Source: Bactericera cockerelli
Lineage: Eukaryota > Arthropoda > Insecta > Hemiptera > Triozidae
Length of the DNA: 64,000 nucleotides
Reading direction: 5' to 3'
Assembly (NCBI GenBank): GCA_024516035.1
Contig: CM044967.1
Coordinates: 10,109,990 to 10,173,989 of the forward strand
This document shows positions 39,701-47,890 of this stretch, in pieces. How positions within the stretch are numbered: the stretch's first letter is position 1; each line of letters starts with the position of its first letter. The position numbers and the translations under genes are program-made. Under the pieces are notes generated by a model. The model was not told where the DNA came from, searched no databases, and worked only from the letters and a program-made list of their open reading frames with translations.

Positions 39701-42069
39701 AATAGTCGGGCATAAAATTAAACAGTTTTATGAGGTACAAAAGTGGCGTTTTGCTTATGGTACCTATGACATCTACTATCTTGTACCAAATTGAAAGCTT
39801 CTTGAACGTCAGTTACTCGTATTTCAATACCAAAGTGGGTAATAACTAATTGATGCTCTCATGATTTACTCCAGGTGATTAAGATGCTTGTAATTGTCGT
39901 GGCCCTGTTTGCCCTCTGCTGGTTACCACTTCAGACCTACAATATTCTGCAAGGAATTTTCCCCAGCATTAACTCGTAAGTGCCCCTTTTCACAGTTTCT
40001 TGTGCTTTGTATGAGTTGTTTTAGATTTTTATGTATCTTATTTTATTCTTCAAATTATAAACCTTTAAATATTTGCTGAAACTTTGGATTTAGGCTCTGG
40101 GGACCCTAAAACGTGTTTTGGCACTGACTATCGAGAATTTTGGGTGATTCCATTACTTTCCTTTTTACAAGATAAGGAAAGTAAAAGGATAAGCTACGCT
40201 GAGAAAGCTGTAGTCACTGTGGCCGAGTGGAGTTGCGCAGTGACTTGCACGTACGGTGGGTGACCTGGGTGCGATTACTATTAGCAGCGCAAAAAAGAAA
40301 GAAATCTTCATTGTTATTAGATTTCCGGGGTCCACTTATAACTTGTGAAGAAAAATGGGTAGGAATACGGATATTGGGAAATGAAAAGTTTGGAATTATG
40401 TAATGTTCAGCTACCCACTATTTAGTGTATGTCACTATTTATGTATGTCACACTATTTGGTGTGACATACATACTCAACTTTACAAAAATGCAATCCATT
40501 GCAAATAATTCTGACCCTTCTAATTCGGGGCAACGCTGCATGTGTGGAAGGAACCATGCCCCCCGTTGATGCATTCAACGAAATATTCATTTTATAAAAA
40601 CATGTATTGAATAAATAAATCGTGCTAATAGAAAATAAATAAAATCATCAACTTCCTAAATGACAATGTCTTATTCTACTTTGAGAAAGCTTTCTACAAT
40701 GGTGTGAAATAATTTATTAGGTACCTACCTTCTGTCGTTTAGAAGAGAGTGCGAATTCACTTATGTAAAGACTTGAAAAATAAATTGCTTTTTTTGTCAG
40801 CGATTTTTGAGTTCGGTTTAGTAATTGATTTATTACTTCTATAGGGAGAAATAAGATGGTTTAAAAAATTGCCTTTATTTTTTCAGAAACATTACCACAG
40901 CTTTCCTTTTTTCCCCCTTTTTCTACAGATACCATTACATCAACATTGTTTTCTTCTGCTGTGATTGGCTGGCTATGAGTAACAGTTGCTATAACCCTTT
41001 CATATATGGAATTTATAATGTGAGTATAATAAAACTTCAAAAAAGTAGCAATATTAACATAAATCAACTGATTACACTTTTATTTTAACTTATTTTACAT
41101 CTTAATTTACTATACAAATGTACATCTATGAGCAGAAAGAGAAATTCTCAAAAAACAGTTATGACACCTGACACGACCTTTTTAACCAGATTGGTGTTAG
41201 ATCTTCACAATAATTTGAATAATAATTAAAATTTAAATTCGTGATAAGTCACAATTAATTAGTATGTAAAAGCGAAAGTCCTATAATTTTACGCTCCGCA
41301 CGAAGAGGGTGATATAATAACACAAAGAACACAAATTTTATAATTTAATTAAATAGGTAATAGCATCTTGCCAGGATAAGTAACTTACAATTAATATCTG
41401 GGTAAAAGTATCTTGCCAGGTGGTACTGATGACAAAATGTCCTGAATGCCAGCACAACCTCATACTTAGAGGTCACAGGCATCACAGTAACTCATTTTCT
41501 TTTTTCAAGTTTTTACATTATCTTTTATTATGTTATTGTCTTTTGTACATATAATTTTGATGTAAATAAATTATGATTGATTATTTAAAAAAAAAAACTA
41601 AATTTTTTTTCAATGGACTGCAACAGTGGTAACGAGACTTTGGATGAGTTGAATATCACTGACCTAGAGTGTTGGTTAAATCTCGCACAAATTCCTGCTG
41701 ATATCATCTTTTGTTCATTTTTTCCAGGAAAAATTTAAACGAGAATTTCAACATAGATTCCGTCTTAAAAAGCGCCGTCGAAACTGGTCTAGCCGTCACG
41801 ATAGCATGGACCTGGACCAAACATTGACTCCTTGTCGGGCTTCTACTCATTCCACCACCATGACCGCCGCTTATGATTGGCAAAGATCTTATTCAAGTCG
41901 GGGTGCTCCTAAGCTATCCACTAATCTAAGTAACCCTCTCTTCTATCGACACATGTCTCTGAGAGAATCCTCCATGAAGACCGGCTCAAAACAGCTCTCT
42001 TTCAACTCACATAATTCTTACAATACTGCAGACAAAAGTAATTTTGGTTTAGAGGAGTTATGTTTGTAA
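22721..42069 (+). CDS. Class A neuropeptide-type GPCR, GPR83-like, 8 coding exons
   Basis: Coding exons are 22721-22814, 25854-26053, 28336-28484, 31421-31545, 38099-38316, 39875-39975, 40929-41019 and 41728-42069. All have GT/AG borders and matching phases, giving 439 residues. ATG 22721 directly follows an acceptor, so a 5' UTR exon must lie upstream. The N-terminus has N-glycosylation sequons at N3, N20 and N24. TM1 carries GNFLVIWIV and TM2 [12 protein letters not shown]3 starts after C114 and ends in DRH (138-140) instead of DRY. W164 is in TM4, C199 in ECL2 can pair with C114, CWLP is at 277-280 in TM6 and NPFIY at 318-322 in TM7. The IL3-TM6 block [19 protein letters not shown], plus DRH and CYNPFIY, resembles vertebrate GPR83 most. 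RYamide, tachykinin and leucokinin receptors are related alternatives. The C-tail is basic, then Ser/Thr-rich. It should act at the neuronal plasma membrane; the ligand is unknown. Confidence 0.85.
23400..23625 (+). mobile_element. tRNA-derived SINE, family B, full-length copy in GPCR intron 1
   Basis: The A box is in GATAGTCAAGTGATTAACGC and the B box GGTTCGAATCCC is at about 23459-23470. The body is GAGTTTATAACCACATAATA, AGACTCTGAGGGTTAGGTGG and TGGTTACCTTCCATTAAAGA, ending in (TTA)n. The long spacing between boxes suggests a Leu- or Ser-tRNA ancestor. Confidence 0.75.
25484..25676 (-). mobile_element. tRNA-derived SINE, family A, in GPCR intron 1
   Basis: Read on the minus strand, the head has an A box in GTAGCTCAGTGGTAAAGGCG and a B box in GGTTTCGAAACCC, then the family-A body and an AT-rich tail at the low-coordinate end. 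Confidence 0.75.
26074..26162 (+). repeat. LINE 3'-end-like segment, first of two direct copies
   Basis: About 90 bp starting AACTAAAAAGTGAGAAGTTG and containing GCAATAACCCCGCCCTTTAG. It recurs almost exactly at 26471-26559. A related copy near 62936 ends with an AATAAA-like signal and an AAAT-rich tail, typical of a retrotransposon 3' end. This copy starts only about 20 bp after the splice donor of GPCR exon 2. Confidence 0.7.
26180..26466 (-). mobile_element. tRNA-derived SINE, family C, in GPCR intron 2
   Basis: On the minus strand the head is GCAGAGCGAGTTAGCGCGCT (A box) and GGTTCGATTCCC (B box). The body holds GTCCACTCATACCTCGTGAG and GTGGTAAAGTCCTATGATTC and ends in TGTGACATAATAACAC. 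It is about 98% identical, by eye, to the oppositely oriented copy at 38581-38872. Confidence 0.8.
26471..26656 (+). repeat. LINE 3'-end-like segment, second direct copy with AATAAA and tail
   Basis: It repeats 26074-26162 and continues to TTCTACCTAATAAAGC followed by an A-rich (AAT)n tail. This is the expected 3' end of a plus-oriented retrotransposon copy. Confidence 0.6.
26846..26960 (-). mobile_element. tRNA-derived SINE, family B, 3' fragment
   Basis: CTCTTTAGTGGAAGGTAACC, CATTTTCTACCACCTAA and ATTATTATGTGGTCACAAAC match the family-B body in reverse. The tRNA head is missing. A shorter fragment of the same family lies at about 26656-26702. Confidence 0.7.
27757..27797. repeat. (TAG)n microsatellite
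   Basis: About 13 tandem TAG triplets, followed by AAAATATTTGTATTTATTTG, which looks like the reverse of a retroposon 3' end. Confidence 0.9.
27868..27965 (+). mobile_element. tRNA-derived SINE, family B, fragment
   Basis: GTACAGATCCGTTGGTTTGA (degenerate B box), then CCTCATATATTTTGAGACTT and GACCACATAATAATG match the family-B centre. The A-box end and the 3' end are missing. Confidence 0.65.
28580..28757. mobile_element. pogo-like MITE with ~26-bp TIRs, TA target site
   Basis: The left end CAGTGAAACCTGCATATAAG matches the reverse complement of the right end, CAGTCAAATCTGGATATAAG, and both continue into AGAACT. A TA dinucleotide flanks each side (28578-28579 and 28758-28759). The CAGT start and TA duplication fit the pogo/Tigger branch of Tc1/mariner. 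At 178 bp it is non-autonomous. Confidence 0.75.
28758..28940 (-). mobile_element. tRNA-derived SINE, family A, abutting the MITE
   Basis: The plus strand reads TATCGCCTTATTATTTTGTA (tail side) through GAGTTTCGAACCCGCGACCT (B box reversed) to CACTGAGCTGCCGGGACT (A box reversed). It begins exactly where the MITE ends, suggesting insertion at the MITE edge. Confidence 0.7.
29273..30657. mobile_element. 1.4-kb TIR element with repeated GTACCTTGAT motifs, in GPCR intron 3
   Basis: The ends are near-perfect inverted repeats about 26 bp long: GGGTGTCGGGCTGTACCTTG on the left, and the same with one change (T for C) on the reversed right end. TA flanks both ends (29271-29272 and 30658-30659). Nine copies of GTACCTTGATAA or GTACCTTGGATCA occur, at 29285, 29302, 29647 (GTACCTTTGATCA), 29672, 29701, 30409 (reversed), 30431 (reversed), 30456 and 30632 (reversed). 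No transposase frame was seen, so it appears non-autonomous. Confidence 0.7.
29755..29850 (+). mobile_element. tRNA-derived SINE, family D-like fragment inside the TIR element
   Basis: AGTTCGAGTCC with an upstream ACTGGTTATTACAATGGACT resembles a tRNA-derived head, and GTGTTTCAGTGATGTGTATG resembles the family-D body. It is short and diverged. Confidence 0.4.
32675..32865 (-). mobile_element. tRNA-derived SINE, family D, in GPCR intron 4
   Basis: GTTTGTGTTAATCACAATGA is the reversed body, and GACTCGAACCATCGACCT with GGTTACGAGTC is the reversed B-box head. Confidence 0.6.
32998..33215 (+). mobile_element. tRNA-derived SINE, family A, in GPCR intron 4
   Basis: The B box is in GCGGGTTCGGAACCCAGCCG. 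The body contains CATTTGGGATTTTGACCC and AATTGGGCAGTGTATAAATA, with a (TAT)n tail. It is one of the plus-oriented family-A copies. Confidence 0.7.
33275..33318. repeat. Perfect 20-bp inverted repeat with 4-nt loop
   Basis: Arms 33275-33294 and 33299-33318 are exact complements (ATTACATCTCCATGAAGTAC and its complement) around TGTT. It adjoins a reversed retroposon 3' end (CTTTATTTGTTTTCATGTAC). Confidence 0.9.
33460..33512 (+). mobile_element. tRNA-derived SINE, family B, head-only fragment
   Basis: GTGGTCGAGTTGTTAAGGCG is an A-box region like that of family B, followed by CTAGTCAGGTAAATTGG. The B box and body are absent. Confidence 0.5.
34268..34396 (-). mobile_element. tRNA-derived SINE, family B, in GPCR intron 4
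   Basis: GCATTGGGTGGGATTCGAAC is the reversed B-box region, GGATCCCTACGCTACC the spacer and CTAGACTTGACCACCC the A-box side. The 3' part is truncated near ATTATATGGTCA. Confidence 0.7.
34397..34539. mobile_element. pogo-like MITE, 143 bp
   Basis: The left end CCGTCGAATCTGGATAAAAA and the reversed right end CTCGTAATCTGGATAAACAA are diverged TIRs. TA lies at 34395-34396 and 34540-34541. The next pogo-like element starts at the shared TA. Confidence 0.55.
34975..36849 (-). pseudogene. Reverse transcriptase of a non-LTR retrotransposon (3' part)
   Basis: An open frame of 624 codons. RT motifs in order: [49 protein letters not shown] (motif A), [15 protein letters not shown] (motif B) and [11 protein letters not shown] (catalytic YADD, motif C). 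A C-terminal CDIC...H...C cluster (near [12 protein letters not shown]) resembles the zinc knuckle found after RT in many LINEs. An odd Ser/Pro-rich, GC-rich insert lies just before motif B. The frame is probably shared with 36963-37382, from which it is cut by a single frameshift. I cannot fix the clade; Jockey/CR1 is likely. The copy should be inactive because it lacks its 5' part. Confidence 0.8.
36963..37382 (-). pseudogene. Non-LTR retrotransposon linker region, upstream of the RT frameshift
   Basis: The 139-codon frame reads [20 protein letters not shown] ... [15 protein letters not shown] and then stops at once. Shifting the frame by one base at GCAGGGGTGAAGATT gives [18 protein letters not shown], which is the usual K-x-KAxGxDxI...LK entry into the RT domain. 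So this segment and the RT are one broken ORF2. Confidence 0.7.
37513..37717 (-). mobile_element. tRNA-derived SINE, family A
   Basis: The reversed head CACTGAGCTACCGGGACAG with GGGTTTCAAACCCACGACC is followed toward lower coordinates by the family-A body and an (ATA)n tail. It is very similar to the copies at 38866 and 43888. Confidence 0.8.
38581..38872 (+). mobile_element. tRNA-derived SINE, family C, in GPCR intron 5
   Basis: A box GCAGAGCGAGTTAGCGCGCT, B box GGTTCGATTCCC, then the family-C body to TGTGACATAATAACCC and (TTA)n. By eye it has about six differences in about 285 bp from the inverted copy at 26180-26466. A family-A SINE sits in its tail. Confidence 0.85.
38866..39075 (-). mobile_element. 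tRNA-derived SINE, family A, tail-to-tail with family C
   Basis: The (ATA)n tail fuses with the family-C tail at about 38866-38880. The reversed B box lies in GGGTTTCGAATCCACGACC and the reversed A box in CACTGAGCTACCGGTAC. Confidence 0.8.
39240..39345 (+). mobile_element. tRNA-derived SINE, family C, internal fragment
   Basis: ACTCTGTAGCTACCTCGTGA, GGAAAAGTGAGTAGTTAC and GAGCAGTGGCGGCATTAC match the centre of family C. The head and tail are not recognisable. Confidence 0.5.
40208..40455 (+). mobile_element. tRNA-derived SINE, family C, diverged copy in GPCR intron 6
   Basis: CACTGTGGCCGAGTGGAG (A box) and GGTGACCTGGGTGCGATTAC (degenerate B box) are followed by GGGGTCCACTTATAACTTGTG and CAGCTACCCACTATTTAGTG. 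Confidence 0.65.
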
Positions 42070-42875
42070 AAAAAAAATGAATAATGTTATTTTGCTCGTT
42101 TTGGGAGTTTCACGACACTTTCAACGGCTATTAATGATGTTTTTATTACCCATTATTTCTCTTATTTACATTACCCATTCTAAGTAGAGGCGGGATACAA
42201 GCAGATCATGATAAAACAAGATCATCAGTTTATCACAAGTTGATTTAAAACTAAGACAAGACGGTCACCATTCATGCCTCATCCATGCTTGGCGTTGCTA
42301 AACATCAGTGATTATTGGGAAAGTGGTGTATTCAATGCACGATTTCTGCTACTGAATTGAATGCGATGTCTCTATAAGCTGAACGCTTTTATAATTTCTA
42401 AACAGAAACCTATTCACTCGAAAAATTGTGAAAAGCTGAAATGTTCCCATGTTTTTCAAACTTTTCTTGTCAGATAATGAAATTAAAGTGCTTTGTGAGT
42501 TCCAAGCGACTGGAGAGTAACCCCGTCTCAAATGACCCTTGAGGGCAAAGAGACGATGGCGACGCGCTAAGCAAATGGTATTTTTCCTGATTTATTATTA
42601 TTATTTTTATGTGTAAAAATTGAATATATTTAATTTATTAATTTACTACATAGTACATGGAAAGTTTGGCGTTTGAGTAAAATTTACACTTAAGTTTAAA
42701 AAAAATACAAATGTTGTTTCATTGAAACATTTCTATACTACATTGTACACTTGTACAGGTCGTGGGGTTTATGTTGGAGATTGAAGTTCAAATGAAAATC
42801 TGCTACTTACATAGCAGGTAGAAAGAATTCTTTGAAGCTCCAGTGGACTGAATACTCAATGTTATAGCAAGAGAG

Positions 42876-43090
42876 TCAGTAGATGTGGTTACGGCACTAG
42901 ACTTGTAATCTAGACAAACTAGCCCATAGATTCGTGGATCGGATCCCACCTAATAATGCTTGGATTTTTCCTCACTTATATGAGTATCTGACTACATAAT
43001 AATAAGACTCTGAAGTTTCAGTGGTAGAAAATACTTTGAATTGATTAACCTCACCTAGAGGTTCACTTCCACTAAAGAATGCTAGTATTT
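42876..43090 (+). mobile_element. tRNA-derived SINE, family B
   Basis: GATGTGGTTACGGCACTAGA head, GGATCGGATCCC (degenerate B box), then GAGTATCTGACTACATAATA, AATAAGACTCTGAAG and CCTAGAGGTTCACTTCCACT. Confidence 0.65.
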
Positions 43091-43366
43091 TATAATATAA
43101 GATTAGATTTCAGTGCTATGTATTTTTTTACCACTCGAGAGTTCTAATTCTATCATTCAAGGTAGAAATTTAAAAGCTAGATCTAAGAAGGTAGACATAG
43201 TGAAAACTCGATTAGTGCAATCCAAAAAGGAGCTCGAAATTCCTTGTGCACTTATTGAGGAACTGTTTGCACTTACAGAAGTGAATTTGTTTGTAAGTTA
43301 AATGTGAAAAGAAAACACACACAGTCTGAGCACAAGAATGGTTTTCTCTTAGCACATTATCGCCCC

Positions 43367-43430
43367 GTAAGGCATATGTATCTTACACTAACCTTTCCGT
43401 TCGGGCCCCGTTAAGGCGTATATGCCTTAC
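43367..43430. repeat. Two related ~20-bp palindromes in tandem
   Basis: GTAAGGCATATGTATCTTAC (43367-43386) and GTTAAGGCGTATATGCCTTA plus C (43410-43430) are imperfect palindromes on the same theme, each preceded by GCCCC(G). Confidence 0.7.
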
Positions 43431-43489
43431 AGTAGCCTTACATTGGAAAATTGCGTGGTCCCCTGAGTGAATTTATAGTAAGAATTCTC

Positions 43490-43710
43490 TTTAGTGGAAG
43501 GTTACTACTGGAAGGTAAACAGGTGCGGATAATTTTCATAGCACTTTCTACCACTTAACTCCGAGAGTCTTATAATTATGTGATCACATACTCAAATAAA
43601 TGAGCAAATATCTAAGCATAGTGTAGCATCCGATTTACATATTTAGGATCCATGCGCTTGATTGCTTACAGTTCAAATCTAGCAACCTAACCAAATCGGC
43701 TAGCAGTGCT
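43490..43710 (-). mobile_element. tRNA-derived SINE, family B
   Basis: TCTTTAGTGGAAGGTTACTA, CTTTCTACCACTTAACTCC, GTCTTATAATTATGTGATCA and the degenerate head near CGGCTAGCAGTGC are the reversed family-B order. Confidence 0.65.
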
Positions 43711-43887
43711 TTTATCAAAATACCCTCTGCGACGGAGCTGTATTAATGAAGTTTCACTTAACTTAATTTTTTGTAGGTCACACAGCGCGGTGCGTGGTCC
43801 TCATATATAATGATAGAGACTCAAGTCAACCATGGGCGGAGGCATCACTCCCGGGGGAATAGGAGGAACTGAAATAATTAAATAATT

Positions 43888-44117
43888 ATGATGATGATGA
43901 TGATAATAATAATAATAATAATATCGCCTTATTTATACTGCCCGATTAGGACTATTAAAGTCCCATTATTCCAGCAGTAAGCCAAAGACATATTATTATG
44001 TGGTCAAGTACCAAATGGGAGGATAATTTGTCATGTCCCGGCTGGGTTTCGAACCCACGAACTCTGAAATCTTTGGATTCACACAGTGCCGCCTTTACCA
44101 CTGAGCTACCGGGACAG
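43888..44117 (-). mobile_element. tRNA-derived SINE, family A
   Basis: An (ATG)n/(ATA)n tail is followed by TATCGCCTTATTTATACTGC, TGGGTTTCGAACCCACGAAC (reversed B box) and CACTGAGCTACCGGGACAG (reversed A box). A high-quality copy. Confidence 0.85.
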
Positions 44118-44280
44118 ACTTGGTGAATTATGGTGATAATTCCGCGTCGGTAAGATATAGGCACAGATGAAGAGTTTATTATTACATGACTTGGTTGAAG
44201 GGTTTCAGTGGAAAATTCATACAAATAGCACTGTAAAGGATCTATCGTGACAAGATCCATCGTGACAGTTACTGATAAAG

Positions 44281-44420
44281 AATTTTTTTTTTTTTTTTTT
44301 TTCAAGTAGGTACTTTATTTATTTTATGATACATATTCACAAAGATTTTTGTTTATAAGAAATGGGTAAGTTGATGTGGTCCTTTTGTGCAAAAATGCAT
44401 GTGTCGGACCACATTTTTTT
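44281..44420 (-). mobile_element. Retroposon 3' end with poly(A) tail
   Basis: On the minus strand AATAAATAAAG is followed by a few bases and an A run (T run 44281-44302 on plus). A small inverted repeat ATGTGGTCC...GGACCACAT (44374-44414) lies upstream. The body beyond 44420 is not recognised. Confidence 0.5.
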
Positions 44421-44842
44421 TTTTTTTAAATCAAGCATCTGTCCTCTTTCAATGTAGGTATATGAATTTATATTTATCTCTTTTTTTTTAATAAGGTTAA
44501 AAAACGAAGCTCCACACCCACTACAGTATAAGTGGGGACTGAATAGGACTCTTGTGACTTTTCTGTTTTATAATTTTTAAAATTACGTTTTGTCTTTCAT
44601 GTGTTTAATTGTTTTATTTATTAACAGCGACTGGAACTCATACTTCCTTCAATTGCAAATTTAAGCTTTAAAATAAGTAAAACGGGGTTTACACAAGGTT
44701 TAGAGGGTAAATTGAGAAAAATGTTTGAAAGGGATCCACGGCTCAATATTTGCCTTGAAGTTTTGTATAAATGTGAATTCTGCAAGCGACGATTTAAATC
44801 ACAAGCTCAATAAATATAAAGATGAAAAGAGAGAGAACTTAC

Positions 44843-45314
44843 GTGGCTTAGGAACAATCAGCAGTTTTCCTTCTTTGAGACGATTATTGAATTCACGATT
44901 CATTGTTTCAAGAAAATCTTCTTTGTGGTCTATCACTTGTTGATTGTTGTTAATCTTATTTGGGCTACCTGTAAATGAGAAATAGTTTTTTTAGGGTTTT
45001 TTTCTTAGTGTCTTTTGAACTAAGTTTAGCTTCGAAATCACGAAGGTTCGAACATGGTGGTCACTAACCCAGTCTTCACCTTGGCTTGCTTATCTTGAGG
45101 TTGCTAAATTTTACAACAGCTAGAACGTACCATTAACTCTGGTGGCCTCTACGTTCTCACTACCCGGGCGAATCTTTTCATTGGAGGTGAGGGAAGAACT
45201 TGCTCCCTTGCAGTGAGAGCGCTCTTCATTTAGTTTAGACGGGATGTGAGAATGGATGGAGGTGCTTTTAGACAGGTAGGTGCCCTTGCATTGGCGACAC
45301 TTGGAAGTGGAAAG
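44843..45314 (-). CDS. Two putative coding exons of an unrecognised gene
   Basis: Exon 45131-45314 follows a good acceptor (CTGCTTTTCCCAG) and ends one base into a codon at donor GTACGT. Exon 44843-44968 follows acceptor CTCATTTACAG, is in matching phase and ends at donor GTAAGT. Together they encode about 103 residues. The first has CRQCKGTYLSKSTSIHSH, a C-x2-C...H-x-H pattern like a degenerate zinc finger, then Ser-rich sequence. The second has NREFNNRLKEGKLLIVPKP. I do not recognise the gene, and found no start, stop or further exons. It lies about 4.7 kb downstream of the AF10-like gene on the same strand. The first exon starts in phase 0, so use as an alternative 3' exon of that gene cannot be excluded. 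Confidence 0.4.
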
Positions 45315-47616
45315 CTGGGAAAAGCAGATGAAATCAATATTATATCAGGACAGAGTGGCGTTATCGTAAACGAAGAAATTGCTTGGCATCTTTTTATCTT
45401 GCACTGTCTAAACATAGAGATTATAGTTGAATTTTACTATTCCTTCTTTTATTTTGACAAACAGTCATAATAAAATAACAAGTTATATTTTGTATACGCA
45501 AATGTATTAAATGTATACAAACAACAAAAACACTTCTCAACACAGAACACAGCTCGGTCACTCGGTTATTTTTTTGCACGACAAACAGTGTAATTTTTTC
45601 AACCCATCAGATATGATATACATGTAAACATATTTGTGATGTTACTTTTCACAATACAATAAAATTCAACTAATGAATGTCGTATTGCACAGATAAGCTC
45701 TAATTGGAGTTTTAACTAGTGATTCGTTAAGCCCAATTGAGAAATCAACTGATTCATCTGTTACTTGGTGCTAATCAAGTTCTTTGTACAGCAGCAGTTT
45801 TGCAAAAAGTGAAAAATATTTTTAGTTCATATTCAGTATTACCTCTCAATCCTCTTCATCTGTAGTACTTACCTCTCACACCTGCATAGTTGAATAATTA
45901 AAAGGAAAAAAAAAGATGCTCATCGATGATAAAATTATATCACTTTAACTTTTAAATCATGTGAAACTTTTGACCTTTCTAATTCACCTTGATAATTTTT
46001 CTATATTAAATGGCCATAAATTAAAAACTAGAAACTCATTTTTTAATCTACTGATTAATCTATTACACTTTTCAAGAATCTCTTGAGCGGTTCTCGAGAA
46101 AAAGATAGTGGCTAGGTGTAAAAAGCAAAGAAAATTAGCAATCATATAACAGTTTCCACTTTTCATTCAGAGTCAGGTGTTTTTTAAAAATGTTTTAATC
46201 ATGAGACGGTAAATTTAAAAGGGCCATAGGAGATTGTAATATGTATGATGATAAAATAAGTAATAATAAATCCAACTATTTCATGTCACTTTAAAATACC
46301 AAGAATTTTTTCCAGATATGGGTATAAAGAATAACCTGTAATGTTTCAAGACATCATTATCAAAAAAACCGATTTGGTTGTTTTGATTTAATTTGATTTG
46401 TCATGATTTAATTTTGGTCAACATTTAATTGAATACATGGAATTTGCTTTTCCGGACTGATCTGTGAACATCGAAGCAACGACTACATAATTTGTTTGTT
46501 TTGCGAAAAGTGCTGTCATTTCCTTTCAACTTAATATATTACCCAGTTGATATTTATAGTATAGGTAGGAACACACTAATAATACAATACTTGTCCATGA
46601 TTTTCAATTAACTTAAATTTAATTTAAACATTTTTTTATGTTGTATTTCAAATATACATTTATAAATTACAATGGTACAATATCTTAATTTTAAAGTTAA
46701 ATCTGATGTAAGATTAGAGTGATCTAACATAATGGACTCATTTTGTGTTCTACATAAAAATTATTTTTTACTGCAGATACAGACTGTAAATTTTTTACAT
46801 ATGAATGAAATTATGAAATGAATTGTAAATGAACGTTTTCGGTTGCCTTAATAAGGTAGTGCGCCTTAATATGAAATTCAGGAGCGGGATTCGTTTCCTT
46901 AAGGTAGGTTTTCACAAATCATCTCATTTCAAATTCGCAAATCTTCATAGCAAAATGTAATTCGCGGCTCCTCCAGTATTCAACCGTCACTGTTTTTGTT
47001 GTTGTATCTTATATTAAGTTAAAGCCATTGTACTAAAAATCATGAGCCTAACATTAGTAAAATAATAAAAGGATAAAATCATTTTAAAACAAAATCTAAA
47101 GAAATTACACAAAGGGACTCAAATACATAAAGTAAATTAAAGCATCCGTTTACAGACAACCTAAATATCAACTGTTCCAATAACTAGGTATGAGAAGAGA
47201 AAATCGAGGGTTTTTTTTTAAATCAAAATGTTAGGTTGTTTCTTTTTTCTTTTGAAATATGGTAAAATAAGTAAGTAGCATTGTGGAATTTACTATTGTA
47301 AAATGTCTTATAAATAAAATAGATTTCAACATTTCTCTAATATGTGGGTAGACTTTTAAAATATTTAAAAGTTTTTTTAAAAAAATCTTTAGTGGGGGTA
47401 GTAGTACTTTTAAAATTAATCATAATCATATTCTGTTGCTGTTCTATGGTATAATCCCAAGAAAACTTTGAAAACGTTCCTGTCATGGCTGTTGTCTTCG
47501 TCTTGGTGTTAAAAGAAATGTTGATTTCATTAAATTGAGATGTTATATTAGAGACAAAAGACCTGCAGCAGCCCTTACACTTTCGTAAGTTTAGTTTAGT
47601 GAAAGTCTGCGATTCT

Positions 47617-47890
47617 AGTTGCCACCTTCTCCGAGTTGGAAGCACAATCGGCTTGCAAGCAGGTGACCTGGGTTTGAAATCCAGAATAATTGGAGTTATG
47701 TTGGTGGTGTAGTTTGGATACTACGCAATCTACTCATACCTCATGTGGGAATATTAGTAGCTACCTTTGGAATATTAGTAGCTACCTTTATTTGTAAGCT
47801 ACCAGTGGCGGCTTTACAAACAGTTGACGGATTATTTAGGCCAATGTTGTTATTAGGTGTCTACTACCCACTACAGTTGTGATATAATAA
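47617..47890 (+). mobile_element. tRNA-derived SINE, family C, diverged copy
   Basis: CTCCGAGTTGGAAGCACAAT head, GGTGACCTGGGTTTGAAATCC (B box), ACTCATACCTCATGTGGGAA body and CTACCCACTACAGTTGTGAT near the end. Confidence 0.6.

Larger units (their letters stand above)
42070..44842. other. Receptor 3' UTR and repeat-rich spacer
   Basis: The 3' UTR of the GPCR begins at 42070; no clear polyadenylation signal was found. The rest is mostly SINEs (42876-43090, 43490-43710, 43888-44117), a pair of palindromes (43367-43430) and a reversed retroposon 3' end with a 22-nt A tail (44281-44420). Open frames are short and unrecognised. Confidence 0.55.

Noticed and set aside
43113..43301. 62-codon plus frame with a Lys-rich centre
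   Set aside because: No recognisable domain, no splice support, and it lies between SINE copies.
37513..44117. tRNA genes suggested by A and B boxes in the SINE heads
   Set aside because: Each head continues into a conserved SINE body and an (ATA)n tail, and most acceptor stems do not pair. They are tRNA-derived retroposons, not functional tRNAs.
47337..47645. A 102-codon minus-strand frame as a full gene
   Set aside because: Its start lies in a SINE and the region before KCKGCC lacks a good polypyrimidine tract. It is only mentioned as a possible relative of the exon at 45131.
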